A DNA stretch of 62,000 nucleotides from Mesostigma viride (Eukaryota > Streptophyta > Mesostigmatophyceae > Mesostigmatales > Mesostigmataceae), in the NCBI GenBank assembly GCA_009746045.1, contig RPFO01000338.1:1-62000 (forward strand), written 5' to 3'. Below are positions 45,501 through 56,434 of the stretch, piece after piece (position 1 is the first letter of the stretch; every line of letters starts with the position of its first letter). Made by a program: the position numbers and the translations under genes. Under the pieces are notes generated by a model that was not told the origin of the DNA, searched no databases, and worked only from the letters and a program-made list of their open reading frames with translations.

Positions 45501-47972
45501 GAGGGAGGGAGGGAGGGAGGGAGGGAGGGAGGGAGGGAGGGAGGAGGGAGGGAGGGAGGGAGGGAGGGAGGGGGAGGGAGGGAGGGAGGGGAGGGAGGGG
45601 AGGAGGGAGGGAGGGAGGGAGGGAGGGAGGGGAGGGAGGGGGAGGGAGGGAGGGAGGGAGGAGGGAGGAGAGGGAGGAGGGAGGGAGGGAGGGAGGGAGG
45701 GAGGGAGGGAGGAGGGAGGGAGGAGGGAGGGGAGGGAGGGAGGAGGGAGGGAGGGAGGGGAGGGAGGAGGGAGGGAGGGAGGAGGGGGAGGAGGGAGGGA
45801 GGGAGGAGGGAGGGAGGGAGGGGGGGAGGGAGGAGGCAGGGAGGGAGGGGAGGGGAGGGAGGGAGGGAGGGAGGGAGGGAAGGGAAGGGAGGGAGGGAGG
45901 GAGGGAGGAGGGAGGGAGGGAGGGAGGAGGGAGGGAGGGAGGAAGGGAGGTGAGGGAGGGAGGGAGGAGGGAGGGAGGAGGGAGCGGAGGGAGGGAGGGG
46001 GAGGGAGGGAGGGGGAGGGAGGGTAGGGAGGGAATGGGAGGGGAGGGAGGGAGGGAGGGAGGGGAGGGAGGGGAGGGAAGGGAGGGAGGGAGGGAGGGAG
46101 AGGGAGGGAGGGGTGGAGGGAGGGGAGGGAGGGAGGGAGGCAGAGGGAGGAGGGAGGGAGGAGGGAGGGAGGGAGGGAGGGAGGAGGGAGGGAGGAGGGA
46201 GGGGAGGGAGGGGGAGGGAGGGAGGGAGGGAGGGAGGGAGGGAGGGAGGGAGGGTAGGGGGGAGGGAGGGAGGGAGGAGGGAGGGAGGGAGGGAGGGAGG
46301 GAGGGAGGGCAGGGAGGGAGGGTGAGGGAGGAGGGAGGGAAGGGAGGGAGGGAGGGAGGGAGGGAGGGAGGGGAGGGAGGGAGGGAGGGGGAGGGAGGGG
46401 AGGGAGGAGGGAGGGAGGGAGGGAGGGAGGGAGGGAGGGCAGGGAGGGAGGAGGAGGGAGGGAGAGGGAGGGAGGAGGGGAGGGTGGAGGGAGGGAGGGA
46501 GGGAGGGGTGAGGGAGGAGAGGGAGGGAAGGGAGGGAGGGAGGGAGGGAGGGAGGAGAGGGAGGGAGGGAGGGAGGGAGGGGAGGGAGGAGGAGGAGGGA
46601 GGGGAGGGGGGGAGAGGGGGAGGGAGGGAGGAGGAGAGGGGAGGGAGGAGGGAGGGAGGGAGGGAGGGAGGGAGGAGGGAGGGGAGGGAGGGAGGGGGAG
46701 GGAGGGAGGAGGGAGGGAGGGGGAGGGAGGAGGGAGGGGAGGGAGGGAGGGAGGGAGGGAGGGAGGGGAGGGAGGGAGGAGGAGGGAGGGGGGGGGAGGG
46801 AGGGAGGGAGGGAGGGAGGAGGGAGGGAGGGAGGGAGGGAGGGAGGGATGGGAGGGAGGGGAGGGAGGGAGGGAGGGAGGGAGGGAGGGAGGGAGGGAAG
46901 GGAGGGAGGGGAGGGAGGGAAGGGAGGGAGGAGGAGGAGGGAGGGAGGGAGGGAGGGAAGGGAGGGAGGGAGGGAGGGAAGGGAGGGAGGGAGGGAGGGA
47001 GGGAGGTGAGGGAGGGGGAGGGAGGAGGGAGGGAGGGAGGGAGGGAGGAGTGGAGGGGGGAGGGAGGGAGGGAGGGAGGGAGGAGGGAGGAGGGAGGGAA
47101 GGGAGGGAGGGAGGGAGGGAGGGGGGAGGGAGGGAGGGAGGGAGGGAGGGAGGGAGGGAGGGAAGGGAGGAGGGAGGGAGGGAGGGAGGGAGGGAAGGTG
47201 AGGGAGGGAAGGGAGGGAGGAGAGGGAGGGAGGGAGGGAGGGAGGAGGGAGGGGAGGGAGGGAGGAGGGGAGGGAGGGAGGGAAGGAGGAGGGAGGGAGG
47301 GAGGGAGGGGAGGGAGGGAGGAGGGAGGGAGGGAGGGAGGGAGGGAGGGAGGGAGGGAGGGAGGAGGAGGGAGGGAGGGAGGGAGGGAGGGAGGGAGGGA
47401 GGGAGGGAGGAGGGAGGGAGGGAGGGAGGGAGGGAGGGGGGAGGGAGGGAGGGGAGGGGGAGGGAGGAGGGAGGGAGGGAGGGAGGGAGGAGAGGAGGGG
47501 GAGGGAGGAGGGAGGGAGGGAGGGAGGAGGGGAGGGAGGGGAGAGGGAGGGAGGGAGGGAGGGAGGGAGGGAGGGAGGGAGGGAGAAGAAGCGAGAAGAA
47601 GAAGATAATATGTACCTGAACCAAGGGCCTTGACGCAACATGCACGCTGCAGAAGCTGCCGAGAGCAAGACTGCATTAAAAGGGACTGGCTGTAAATTGA
47701 CATCTTTTGTATACATGTAGTGTGACCCTGCTCCTGCGGAAACCAACAACATAAATAACCTTAATACAGTTTCACTTGCGGGCGTGGAGTGGCGCGTGAT
47801 GGAAATGCCATGTACCACTGACCTGGATCTGGCCGCCATGCGCCAATGACTTCTGCGCTTCCACAACCAGCTTTTGAGCCTCACCACGCTTTAAATATTT
47901 TTTCCCAGTTGTAGCAGCCTGTTCTTCACGAAGTCGACGTTTTCTTTCAAGCTCGGCTTTAAGAGCATCCAT
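39527..47972 (-). CDS. PRP18: Pre-mRNA splicing factor Prp18, seven exons, complete
   Basis: Seven minus-strand exons join in frame to 390 residues: 47972-47823, 44835-44782, 44214-44089, 43218-42993, 41736-41606, 40788-40449 and 39672-39527 (TGA). All introns are GT/AG. Residues 1-50 begin [14 protein letters not shown]. Residues 91-110 are the SFM motif shared by Prp4 and Prp18 ([18 protein letters not shown]). Residues 111-150 include [10 protein letters not shown], followed by a Gly/Lys-rich linker. Residues ~220-390 form the Prp18 domain: [12 protein letters not shown], then the conserved loop [12 protein letters not shown] at ~312-323, [11 protein letters not shown] and [12 protein letters not shown]. 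Prp18 acts with Slu7 in the second step of splicing in the U5 snRNP (family knowledge). It is somewhat longer than the human protein because of the linker. Introns are 567-2987 bp and rich in repeats, several made of exon-junction copies. The start is supported by alignment of the N-terminus to the family. Confidence 0.95.
41244..41470. repeat. ~92-bp direct repeat in PRP18 intron 5
   Basis: Two near-identical units begin CGCGCATCTTTCGCATC and run to CATCCCGCGGTAGTGTGA; a partial third starts ACGCATCTTTAGGAACAC. On the gene strand each carries a CTTCC-AAAGATGCG block resembling the exon 5 donor junction. Confidence 0.8.
42800..42945. repeat. ~12-bp CCCCCAACAAGC tandem repeat in PRP18 intron 4
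   Basis: About twelve head-to-tail units of CCCCCAACAAGC/CCCCCCACAAGC lie just downstream (in gene sense) of exon 4. They give by-product PPTSPQQAP and GGLVGG ORFs. Confidence 0.9.
43502..43750. repeat. ~62-bp tandem repeat in PRP18 intron 3
   Basis: Four units contain AATAGCATGGCGACAACGAT and GTAACTTGTTATTAGTTGTA. The CTCCCTAAATAGCATGGCGA edge resembles the exon 3 donor junction at 44087-44110. Confidence 0.9.
44398..44469 (-). repeat. Dispersed short repeat, inverted full copy in PRP18 intron 2
   Basis: The reverse complement matches 24717-24787 almost throughout. It lies between exons 2 and 3 of PRP18. Confidence 0.85.
45499..47584. repeat. (GGGA)n array, 2.1 kb, in PRP18 intron 1
   Basis: Over 2 kb of GGGA with GGA and GGGGA slips, and rare T or C. 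The plus strand is almost pure purine; the PRP18 transcript would contain the pyrimidine strand. Six-frame ORFs of over 700 codons (GGREGG, LPPSLPP) are by-products. The array lies between PRP18 exons 1 and 2. Confidence 0.97.
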
Positions 47973-48735
47973 GGCCGGAGTTTGGAAAAAAATGTGAAGT
48001 TTCACAATATGTTGTAGCTTACGTATCGCAATCTTCCATGGAAACTCTCTTCTCAACTCCACTCGACTAGCAAATGCCTCGATGAAAAACAGCACCGGAT
48101 GCGACTAAAGCCGGCAGCCATCAATTATGCATGGAAAAAAAGACTTCGACATGCATGCATGGGACGGCCGGTGATGAATTTCAACCTGGTGTCCTCGTAA
48201 TCCTGTTAGGTGGGTTATCCTAAATGCTACGTCTCGCATAAAGTATGGCCCTTGCGAAATAGTAGCATTTGCGTGTCCTCTACCGATGAATGTCCACGGT
48301 ACGTTGTTGGCCTTGCAACACAGTCCCGTCACGTCGACTGCCTGACCTATTCGCCAAGCACTAGTGAGTTAGTTAGCGGAATGACTGGAATCCCACGCCA
48401 AGCACTAGTAGAACGCCTGCACTGTTGTCCTACTGTTGTGCAAGCTCTAACTTCCGAGTTCCGACTAATCCGAGCTTTGCCGATCGACTGCCAATGCCAG
48501 GCTGAGCGCCAGTTTTTCCGGTGAAATGGGTGTTAGTTTATTTCCATATAACAGTTAAGGTGACCCAGGTATGCCAAAAATCTAAATAGCCTGAAATAGT
48601 GCCTAAATTGGGGTGCCCGCATTAATAAGGCTGAGCGCCAGTCAGTCCCCCTTTCCAGGTAAATAGGTGTACGTTTATTCCAAATATAGCCAGTAGTTAA
48701 TCCCTGCTAAGCCTAGGGTATCAAGATGTCAGTGG
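47973..48735. other. PRP18 upstream region
   Basis: No gene was found. It should hold the PRP18 5' UTR and promoter, but no recognisable box was seen. Two imperfect copies of GGCTGAGCGCCAGT followed by a TTTATTCCA-type block lie near 48500 and 48630. Confidence 0.4.
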
Positions 48736-51170
48736 CTAAAACGGAGCCTTACTAGACCACGGAAGCCACTGGACTTCTAAGGGGTTGTCATTGGGCATGT
48801 GGGTAAAGATCCTGTTTTTGCCCATGAGGTCATGAAAGATCTCAAGTGGGCTGGGCTTATCCTGGTCCGCGCCAGGGTCCCAGATTTTGTTTTGTTCATT
48901 TGCAACCATCCAGTAGCGTCGCATGCCGGAGTTCCATAGTAGGTAAATGAAGCGTGAGAGAACCCCAGCTTTGTCGAAAACTGTGCGCCTATTGAACACC
49001 ACATCGTTTCGCACCGTCCAGATTGTATATAACATGCATGTGCGGAGCCATATCCACGCTTGTTGTGAAAAGGTGAGCTCAAGGCCAGGGGTGCCAGTGA
49101 TGCCAAAGATAATTGAGCGGGTAGACACCGGTATGATAGGCTCAGATGTCCAGGCTGCCCATAAACCAATCAACCAGGTCCAAACTCCCTGGAGGTTACA
49201 CCATAAAAATCGGTGTTCCACAGTTTCAGTGGGGTTGGTACATAAACAAGTAGCAGGGTGGTGAAATCGCCGGTGGAGGATCTCCCCTACCCCGATGGAC
49301 CGGTGCATCAAGAGGTGTTGTACGTCGGTCGCGCGGCGATCAATCAGCGGGTGGTCAACGGCGAGGGTGATGTTGCGGACCCAGGTGTGGCCAGGCCACT
49401 CAGTAGCGCCCCAGCGTGTCCGTCCGGGGTGGAATTGATGGTTTTTATGCCGGAGCATTGTGTAGCCCCACTCTGCCGTGTACTCGTAAAGGCCTTTTAC
49501 AATTCTGCTGTCACCCTGATTTAGCACCCAGCCAAATTCCACTGGATCCAATGACAACATGTCCAGGCGAGTTGATCCCACATGTAGCCAAATAATAGCA
49601 GCGTCTGGAAGGTTGGGGTTGGGTTGGTATACACATGATTGTTCAAGGGACCAAGGTACAACCCGCCGGAATCCGGTGGCATAGCTGGGTGGGGAGGAAC
49701 ACCACTGCAGTTGTAAGTTGAGCCAGACAGCCATTGTGGCCGCTCAGCGGCGCCAGTAGTTGAACGTGCAGGGTTCCAAGGGGGAGTTCTGCGATCACCT
49801 TCCCCGAGCATGTTGCGGTCGTGCTGTATGGACAAAAGCAGCACCATTCACCAGCTTTATAGGGGGCACGGGGAGAAGTCATGAGTGTGTGCCAGCGTGG
49901 GGGTATGGCTTGTACTAGCGCGGCCCAGGCAGCATAAGTAGGCATATTGGGGACCCAGGCAGCCAGTTCGTTATATGTTAAGAGGCGGTAGCAGTCCCCG
50001 TGGAGAATATACAGGTGGAGAATAGTGGTTACAGGGTGGGGGGATGTTATGAAGCCTTCATAGGGGTTAGGGCCACTTAAGCATCCGAAGGGGCGATTAA
50101 GGGGGTTGAGGTTTATATCATTAAAGAATAGGGGTTGGCGTGCAACTTCCTCACGTAGTGTGGGGAATAATAGGCGGTCGGGTTTAAGTGCCATAAAGCC
50201 TTGCCATATACGAGCCCAGTACCAAGGAAGACCTCTGGTGAGCTTAGGGGAGGGGAGGCGAGCAGTAAGCAGTGCGGCTCCAGAGTGCCAGGAAATACCA
50301 TTGGAGTGATGAGTAAGACGTGAGAGGGTTACACGTGCCAGAAGACATCCAGGGTGTGTGTTGACACCAATGTGGGCAGAGATAACTTGTTTGGCATACA
50401 CAGACCATAAACGCCATTGCATATTGTGTAAGCCTAGTCCTCCAAGAGGCCACGGCATAAAAGACATTGACTCTCTGATCCATCTGTGTACCTGGCGGCT
50501 GAGATCGCTCGATTTTTTCCAAACAAAGTTATGCCCCAGTCGTTGAATAAGAGACACGGTGTGTTCATCCGGTGGGTGGGCCTGACCGAAGTACAGCAGC
50601 TTGGAGAACAGCAGCTGGTTCGTGACGAGGACCTTGCCCCGGAGGCTGAGGCGGTGTACGCCAGCCCAGCGGTTGGCCACCTGTTGTACACCAGTAAGTT
50701 TGCCCAGTTGTTGTGATTCGTCGTATAGAAAGGTTTTGACTTCCAATAACCTTCCTTCGGCTGTCCGACCGATAGGGCAGTTATGCAAAAGGTGGTATCC
50801 TTCTGGCGGGACCCATGTCACCGCCAGGTTAGTAGGTTGGAGAGTCGGGTTGGTTGTTCTGCCAATATGCAAGCCCGTGGACTTTTGCACGTTGCAGCGT
50901 TGTTGGGAGGCGGTACAGTATGTAGATATATTGTCAAGCACAGCATCAACATCACGCAAGGAGGTGCAAATGTTAGTAGTGTCATCGGCGTAGGCAGTTT
51001 GAAACAGACCACGTGTGTGGTGAGGGATGGGGTAGCCTTGAATACGGCTGTCCTGTTGATGAAGAAAGAAGAGGCCAGCGTGAGCGAGCAAAAAGAGAAG
51101 GGGAGAGAGACAGTCGCCTTGTGGGAGGGAGCGTGTGCTATGGCCTATATTTGGGATTAATGTCCATTAA
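48736..51170 (-). pseudogene. LINE reverse transcriptase C-terminal part with zf-RVT, truncated
   Basis: Two overlapping minus-strand frames encode one broken LINE ORF2 end. Frame one (to 49643) starts inside RT at LPQGDCLSPLLF, then AYADDTTNIC (YADD catalytic motif), and a long connection region with LGHNFVWKKSSD and MPWPLGGLGLHNMQ. After a frameshift in 49643-49734, frame two (to 48736) carries a zf-RVT-type zinc site (CLCTNPTETVEHRFLWC) and WTVRNDVVFNRR. The palm N-terminus, fingers and any endonuclease are missing: similarity stops at about 51170, next to the likely gypsy LTR start. The zf-RVT tail suggests a different LINE clade from the 35-38 kb element. Confidence 0.85.
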
Positions 51171-51185
51171 TTAGTAGGTGCCAAG

Positions 51186-51757
51186 TGTTACGTCGCGTAA
51201 CAATTCGTTGTAGTTACGGACGTAAATTAGGTCCATGGCCTCGGTTGTTCCTAGGTTACGTGCAGTTCTAGTTTGGACATGATTGTCCCCGTAACAGTAC
51301 TGTGGTATATTGGGTGCCTTTGGGCGCCGCGCCGCGTACTATATTAGTGGTCCTTATCCTTTTGTAGAATGTAGTGGACCGGCGTGCATCTGTGCACCTG
51401 CCTGTGTTTCTGTGGTTCTGCAGGCGAGGGCCAGGTCGGCCCGAGCCTGTTGGACCGTTGGTGACCATTTATGCACGTTCCACTCCTTGTGTGGTTACTC
51501 GGCGTGTGTTAAGTGAATTGACACATTTAGGCTTGGGTCACGGCAGTGTAGTTGTGTTTCCTTCCTCTATTCCTGGAGTAAACGGGTTTTGGTAAATGGT
51601 TGTATGGCGTATTATAGCAACACTTACGTTAATGCATTGAGATCAGCTCCGTCACGTTCGTCTTTCGCCAGAGGGTTAAGTAGAGGAGGCCTGACCAGTT
51701 TAGGTAGTATCAGGCCCATTAGAGGTAGAGGTGGAGGTAGATATCCGCGGCGTAACA
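51186..51757 (+). repeat. Candidate gypsy 5' LTR
   Basis: TGTTACG at 51186 and CGTAACA ending at 51757 form a 7-bp inverted end pair, typical for gypsy LTRs (TGTTA...TAACA). TGGTTCCGG begins 2 bases further and could be a primer site. The 3' LTR lies outside the window, so this cannot be confirmed. A 124-codon RG-rich ORF (51589-51963) overlaps the candidate end. Confidence 0.3.
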
Positions 51758-52290
51758 ATGGTTCCGGAGGAACTTCAGTAGGTAGTGAACGAGACGACTA
51801 TCCCTTGCCACATACACCTTTTCAAGACCCCTTCCGCGTCCAGGAACAAGAAGTCGACACTTCCTTGATAGGTAATGGGCGGGTCGCCTTCAAGCTAGGA
51901 GCGTCGTGCTGCCCGTTTCGGGACACGCTTTACCTAGAAGCTAGACCTGCTCACAGCGGATAAATCCTTTCGTAGTTAGCCTGTCCTTCGCCTTGTTTTC
52001 CTGCTTACGGTTGTTTCCTGCCTTAGATCGGGGAGTATTACTGTTCGGAGACGATTAGCGTCGCCGTACCTACACCTTTTTCCTTGTGCTGCTGCTTTAT
52101 TAGACGGCCGCACCCGCAGAGTTACGGGGCGCTGTGTTAGGACGAGCGCTGGGATATCCGGCCGCTGACTTAGGACGAGAGCTGGAAACTCCCGCCCTCC
52201 TTCTTCTTTCGGTGATCCAGATCGTCAAGCTAAGTCGCCTACCCCTACCTCGTCTAGCTTGACATCACAAGACACGCCAGGTGAGTTATC
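51758..52290 (+). other. Gypsy leader region
   Basis: Untranslated leader between the candidate LTR and the first confident ORF. It includes the 3' part of the small RG-rich ORF ending at 51963, which I cannot assign. Confidence 0.35.
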
Positions 52291-52683
52291 ATGAGTCAAC
52301 GTCGTGTTTTTACTGCGCCTTCCCATTCATCTAGTGATAATAGTTTAGCTAAGTATTACGTGGTTATTACCCCTCAATGGTCAGCCATTTTCCTCTCTTG
52401 GTCAGATGCTAGGAAGATAGTGCAAAACCGTACATATAATGTAATTAGGTATAAGAAATTTGTTACCTTCGAGGAAGCTCAACAATTCCTTATAGACCAT
52501 AGCGTATCAGATCTAGGCCTACACGTACGTTCTACTCCTCATGGTCGCCCTCCTGTAGAAGCTCTAGATTTTGCTACCCCTCCTTCGTCTCCCCCTAAGA
52601 GGGCTGCATCCTCTTCTAGCTTAGATACTCCTCTCACCTTGGAATTCGGTTCCCTATCCATTACTGTTGTTAAAAAGGATTGA
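52291..52683 (+). CDS. Small ORF with RNase H1 N-terminal / viroplasmin-like domain
   Basis: A 130-residue protein. Residues ~21-70 fit the hybrid-binding domain found at the N-terminus of eukaryotic RNase H1 and in caulimovirus P6: KYYVVITPQWSAIFLSWSDA, a spacer, then YKKFVTFEEAQQFL. In that family the aromatic and Trp residues contact RNA:DNA hybrid. The C-terminal half is Ser/Pro-rich and ends LSITVVKKD. It lies 93 bases upstream of gag on the same strand, so it is likely made from the retroelement transcript. Its role is unknown; binding the RNA:DNA hybrid during reverse transcription is an inference. Confidence 0.65.
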   Translation: MSQRRVFTAPSHSSSDNSLAKYYVVITPQWSAIFLSWSDARKIVQNRTYNVIRYKKFVTFEEAQQFLIDHSVSDLGLHVRSTPHGRPPVEALDFATPPSSPPKRAASSSSLDTPLTLEFGSLSITVVKKD

Positions 52684-52776
52684 TTTTAATTTTGTTCCTG
52701 CTGCAGACCTTCAAGGTTTTTCCTTTTTCTTTTGTTGCTTTCTTCTTTTGATTCCTATTCCTTTACGTAATTAAAG

Positions 52777-54522
52777 ATGGATCCAGTGGGTGGAGATATG
52801 TCGCCTATACCTACCAATAATAATAATAATAATACTACTAATAACATTAACAATAACAATACTCGTGGTAACCGACGGGACTCCTTGGAAACGGTACACC
52901 ATCTCACTCCTCAAGGTATTCTGCGTACCTCACCGCCTTCTCCTGCTGCTGGTGGTCGCCGTCGTCCCTCAATTACCCCACCTACCTATGAACAACGTAT
53001 TTCCCAAGTCAGATTTAGTGAGGAACCTTCTTTCGTTGTGAACCAGGCCCCTGCCCCTTCTGCAACCTTGGCTCACCCCTCCAGCAGGTCCTCACACACT
53101 AACAATGCTCCTAGGCCTCCTTCCCACCCTGTGCCTTCAATGCCTGCTATTAACACGGGTCGTACCTCGGCCCCTGTCGGCCCTTCTGGGCGCCCTAGTG
53201 CAGTCCCCTTTTTCCCACCTGCTTCCTGGTCCTACCCTGAGACGGCCTATGAGGCTGCCCAGGTTCCTACCCGTGTGGCTGATTTAGAAGTTAATAATGA
53301 TTTCAGTACCATGCCCCTAGATGATAGGAATTATGATCATTTTGCCTATTCCTCTCTTCGTGAGCAATATACTGTCCCCTTCTCCTATGGGCACCATCCG
53401 GAAACGGTGGCTCCCTCCAGACCCCTACCCAAGACTTTTCCTATCCCTTCCTTCTATCCCGCTTATGTAGCAGTGGAAGATAGTGGCCCTATGGGAAAAA
53501 CTGATTCTTCTAATCCCCCTAAGCCTCCTGCTCTTCCCCTCTTTGCCAACCTTCCTAAGCTGGATGTCAAGTCTACCCCTCAACAGTTTTTCACCTTCAT
53601 TATGTTGCTCACCCAGAACACAGAGTCCTGGCAGAACCACAATAGGTGGCGCCTCTCTGATGCTGTACTAGTTCCTCATTATCTTACTACCTGCATTACT
53701 CCTGAACTTGCTAACCTCATCCAGTGTGAGTCTCTTGCCTCTCATGCCTACCCAAACTCTGTAGCAGAATTGTTCAAGCGTTTAGAGAACCATTTAGTCC
53801 CTCCCGATGCAGATTGGCAGGATAGATTATCCTTTGGCACCTTGCAGCAGGGTACCAAGTCCTTCAAAGAATATATGAAAGAGTTTGATGCTCAGATGGT
53901 ACGAATTAGGGATTTGTCGGGTGCAGAAGTACGTGCCGCTTCCTTCAGGGCCTCAGTAGACCCTATTGCGTGAAGTCAACGCCAGTTCTCTGCCTACCGT
54001 TTTACTGACCTGCCCCTCAAGCATGTGCGCCAGCATCTTTTACGTGTAGCAGATTTCTTCTCCACGCCTTCTCTTCCTACCCGTTCCCGTATTAATAATA
54101 TTAGCCTTACCCCTGAGGAGGAGAACTCCTATGTAGAAGAATTAGATATCTGTGTGACTGACCTTTCAGCTCTGGATGTCTCTCATATTACCTGCTATCA
54201 TTGTAAGGAAGTAGGTCATCTTAAACGTGAGTGCCCCAAGTTCCTTTCGGGTGCTCCCCCTCATCCCGACGCTCGCCCTCCTCGTACCCCTCAGCGTGCT
54301 CCTATTCGTCCCACTTCAGGACGCATTCCTTCAGCTACCCCTAGTAGGCTGAATGCTGTGCAGACAGGATCCCCAGGGTTCCCCTATGATAATCAGGCTC
54401 CCGCACCCTCTTCAATCCCTCGTGACCCTCCAGCAGTGGCTTTTCCGCCAGGGTCTTCTTCGGGGTTCGTTCCTATGGATTTGGGGGGGAGGGGGAACAG
54501 TAGGCCTGTCAGCCGGGGGTAA
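52777..54522 (+). CDS. Gypsy Gag, interrupted by one in-frame TGA
   Basis: The frame opens at MDPVGGDMSP. A disordered N-terminus rich in Asn, Pro and Ser (to ~residue 260) precedes the retrotransposon Gag domain (LPKLDVKSTPQQFF, WRLSDAVLVPHYLT, FKRLENHLVPPDADW, FKEYMKEFDAQ). A TGA at 53971-53973 stops it after DPIA, but the same frame stays open on the other side and carries the CCHC knuckle CYHCKEVGHLKREC (about 54190-54231) to a TAA at 54520. The TGA is most simply a point mutation. Gag packages element RNA in virus-like particles. Confidence 0.85.
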
Positions 54523-56257
54523 CCTGGACAGGTCCTTAGATAGTACCCCAGATATTAATTTTTGCTTGCCTGTTTTTATAACCTCTGTAGGAGCTGAATC
54601 ATCCCTACCACTACGTGTGCGTCCTCTTATGTTCTTGAATGGTGGTTTAACCGTCCCTCACACTGTTGTAGACCCCTTCTTGCATGCTGATGAACTCTTG
54701 AATGTCTCTGTGTTGGTAGATAGCGGTGCGGCTAGCTCCTTTGTGAGCGAGGCCCTAGTTAGACGTTTAGGACTAGTCCCTACCCCTCACACCAAACCCG
54801 TTACTGTTCATTATGCTGATGGTCGCACCAGTCATTCCCCGGGTACGGTGTCCCTTCCCATGGTTATACAAGGACGTACTGTCAACCTGACGGCCACTAT
54901 AGGCCCTATCACTACCGCTGATGTATTACTAGGATTAGATTGGCACCAGGATAATAAGATTACTATTAATTATGATACCATGGTCATTTGGTTTCCAGAT
55001 AGCTCTTACTGGGTACCTGAACGTCATTATAGATTGGAAAATTTATCCTTGGTAGATATTACTCCTCCTACACCTGTTGATCCTCCTGTAAGACCTATAC
55101 CTGAAGTAATAATGTCAAATGACGAATTACGTTCTGAATTAAAGCAAAATGGATACCTATTATGTATGTTCCTTCAGTTAGAAGTACAACAGATACCTAG
55201 CACTAACAATAGTGTGGATATAGATGTAAATACAGTGGATACAATAGGAGTAGGATTTACTGAAAATGAAATAGTAAGATACATGGCTGTGATAGATTCC
55301 TCAAAAGTATTTGAAGAAAAGACTCCTTCTTATCCTCCTCCTCGTTCTGTTTTACACCGTGTAGTTATCAAGGACGGTGCAGTTCCTACGCACTCTCCGA
55401 TGTATAGAATGGGCCCTACCGAGTTAAAGGAACTAAAACAGATTTTAGTGTCATTATTAGAAGCAGGATTGATAGAGCCTAGTAACTCCCCCTACTCAGC
55501 TGGTGTCCTGTTAGTTCCTAAGCCAAATGGCAAGTTTCGCCTAGTTACTGATTATAGGAAGTTGAATGATATTACTGTGAAATCTAAATACCCTCTACCT
55601 CGTATTGACGATATATTTAATAAGGTTAAAGGTTCCACTTGTTTCACAGTACTGGATTGTGCGGATGGTTTTTGGCAGTTGCGGATAGCTCCTGAGGATT
55701 GCCATAAAACCGCCTTTGCTACCCCTTTTGGTCATTACCAGTTTAGAGTAGCGGCTATGGGACTCTGTAACTCGCCTGCCTCTTTTCAAATGTTAATGAA
55801 TGAAGTGCTTAGACCTGTTATGGGAAATTCTCATCTTCCTCAGGTGTCCTCTGATCTAAAGGATCCCTCCTTCTCCTCTGTTTCTTTATCTGAGCACGAC
55901 CGTTCTTGTGCTCAAGCTTACTTAGATGATATTCTTATTTACTCTCCTGATTTTGAAACGCACCTACGTGATTTAAAGAAAGTATTAGAAATAATGGCTG
56001 AAAATTCTTTGTGGGCGCGCCGTGCTAAAGTGCGTTCGGGTAGGAGTGTCCCATTTTTAGGGCACGTTCTGTCAGATGCCGGGGTCGCTACCGACCCGGA
56101 TAAAACTAAGTCAATTCAGGAATGGCCTACTCCTACCGACGTTAAAGGTGTACGTAGTTTCCTAGGAATTGCTTCTTACTATAGGCGTTTTATCCCGCGT
56201 TTCGCCACTATAGCAGCCCCTATTAATCATTTATTAAAGAAGGATATCCCCTTTGTT
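54353..56257 (+). CDS. Gypsy Pol, protease and reverse transcriptase part
   Basis: This frame is +1 relative to gag and overlaps its end; true Pol probably begins by frameshifting near the gag stop. Protease has VLVDSGAASSFV (DSGA, residue ~123) and later VLLGLDW. RT begins near LVPKPNGKFRLVTDYRKLN (~386), with LDCADGFWQL and the catalytic YLDDILIYS (~523). About 30 extra residues (NSHLPQVSSDLKDPSF and following) lie between NEVLRPVMG and YLDD, compared with typical gypsy RTs. The connection reads FLGHVLSDAG and FLGIASYYRRFIP. Coding stops being gypsy at 56257, where another element is inserted; the frame resumes at 58285. Confidence 0.92.
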
Positions 56258-56434
56258 GATATCGCCACAAGCCTGATGAGCCACAAGCCACGAGCCACGA
56301 GGTAGCCATGGCTGACGGCGGAGCTCATAACTTTCACGTTTGAGCACCGAATTTAGCCGTGAATATCACAATCGACGCGTCTTTTTATGACGCACATGCT
56401 GATCTAATTCTCCGAAGCTATTACGCAATATACG

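Noticed and set aside
45119-47887. Very long ORFs (725-829 codons) of GGREGG or LPPSLPP type on both strands
   Set aside because: All come from the GGGA array, which is open in several frames. The array is a PRP18 intron.
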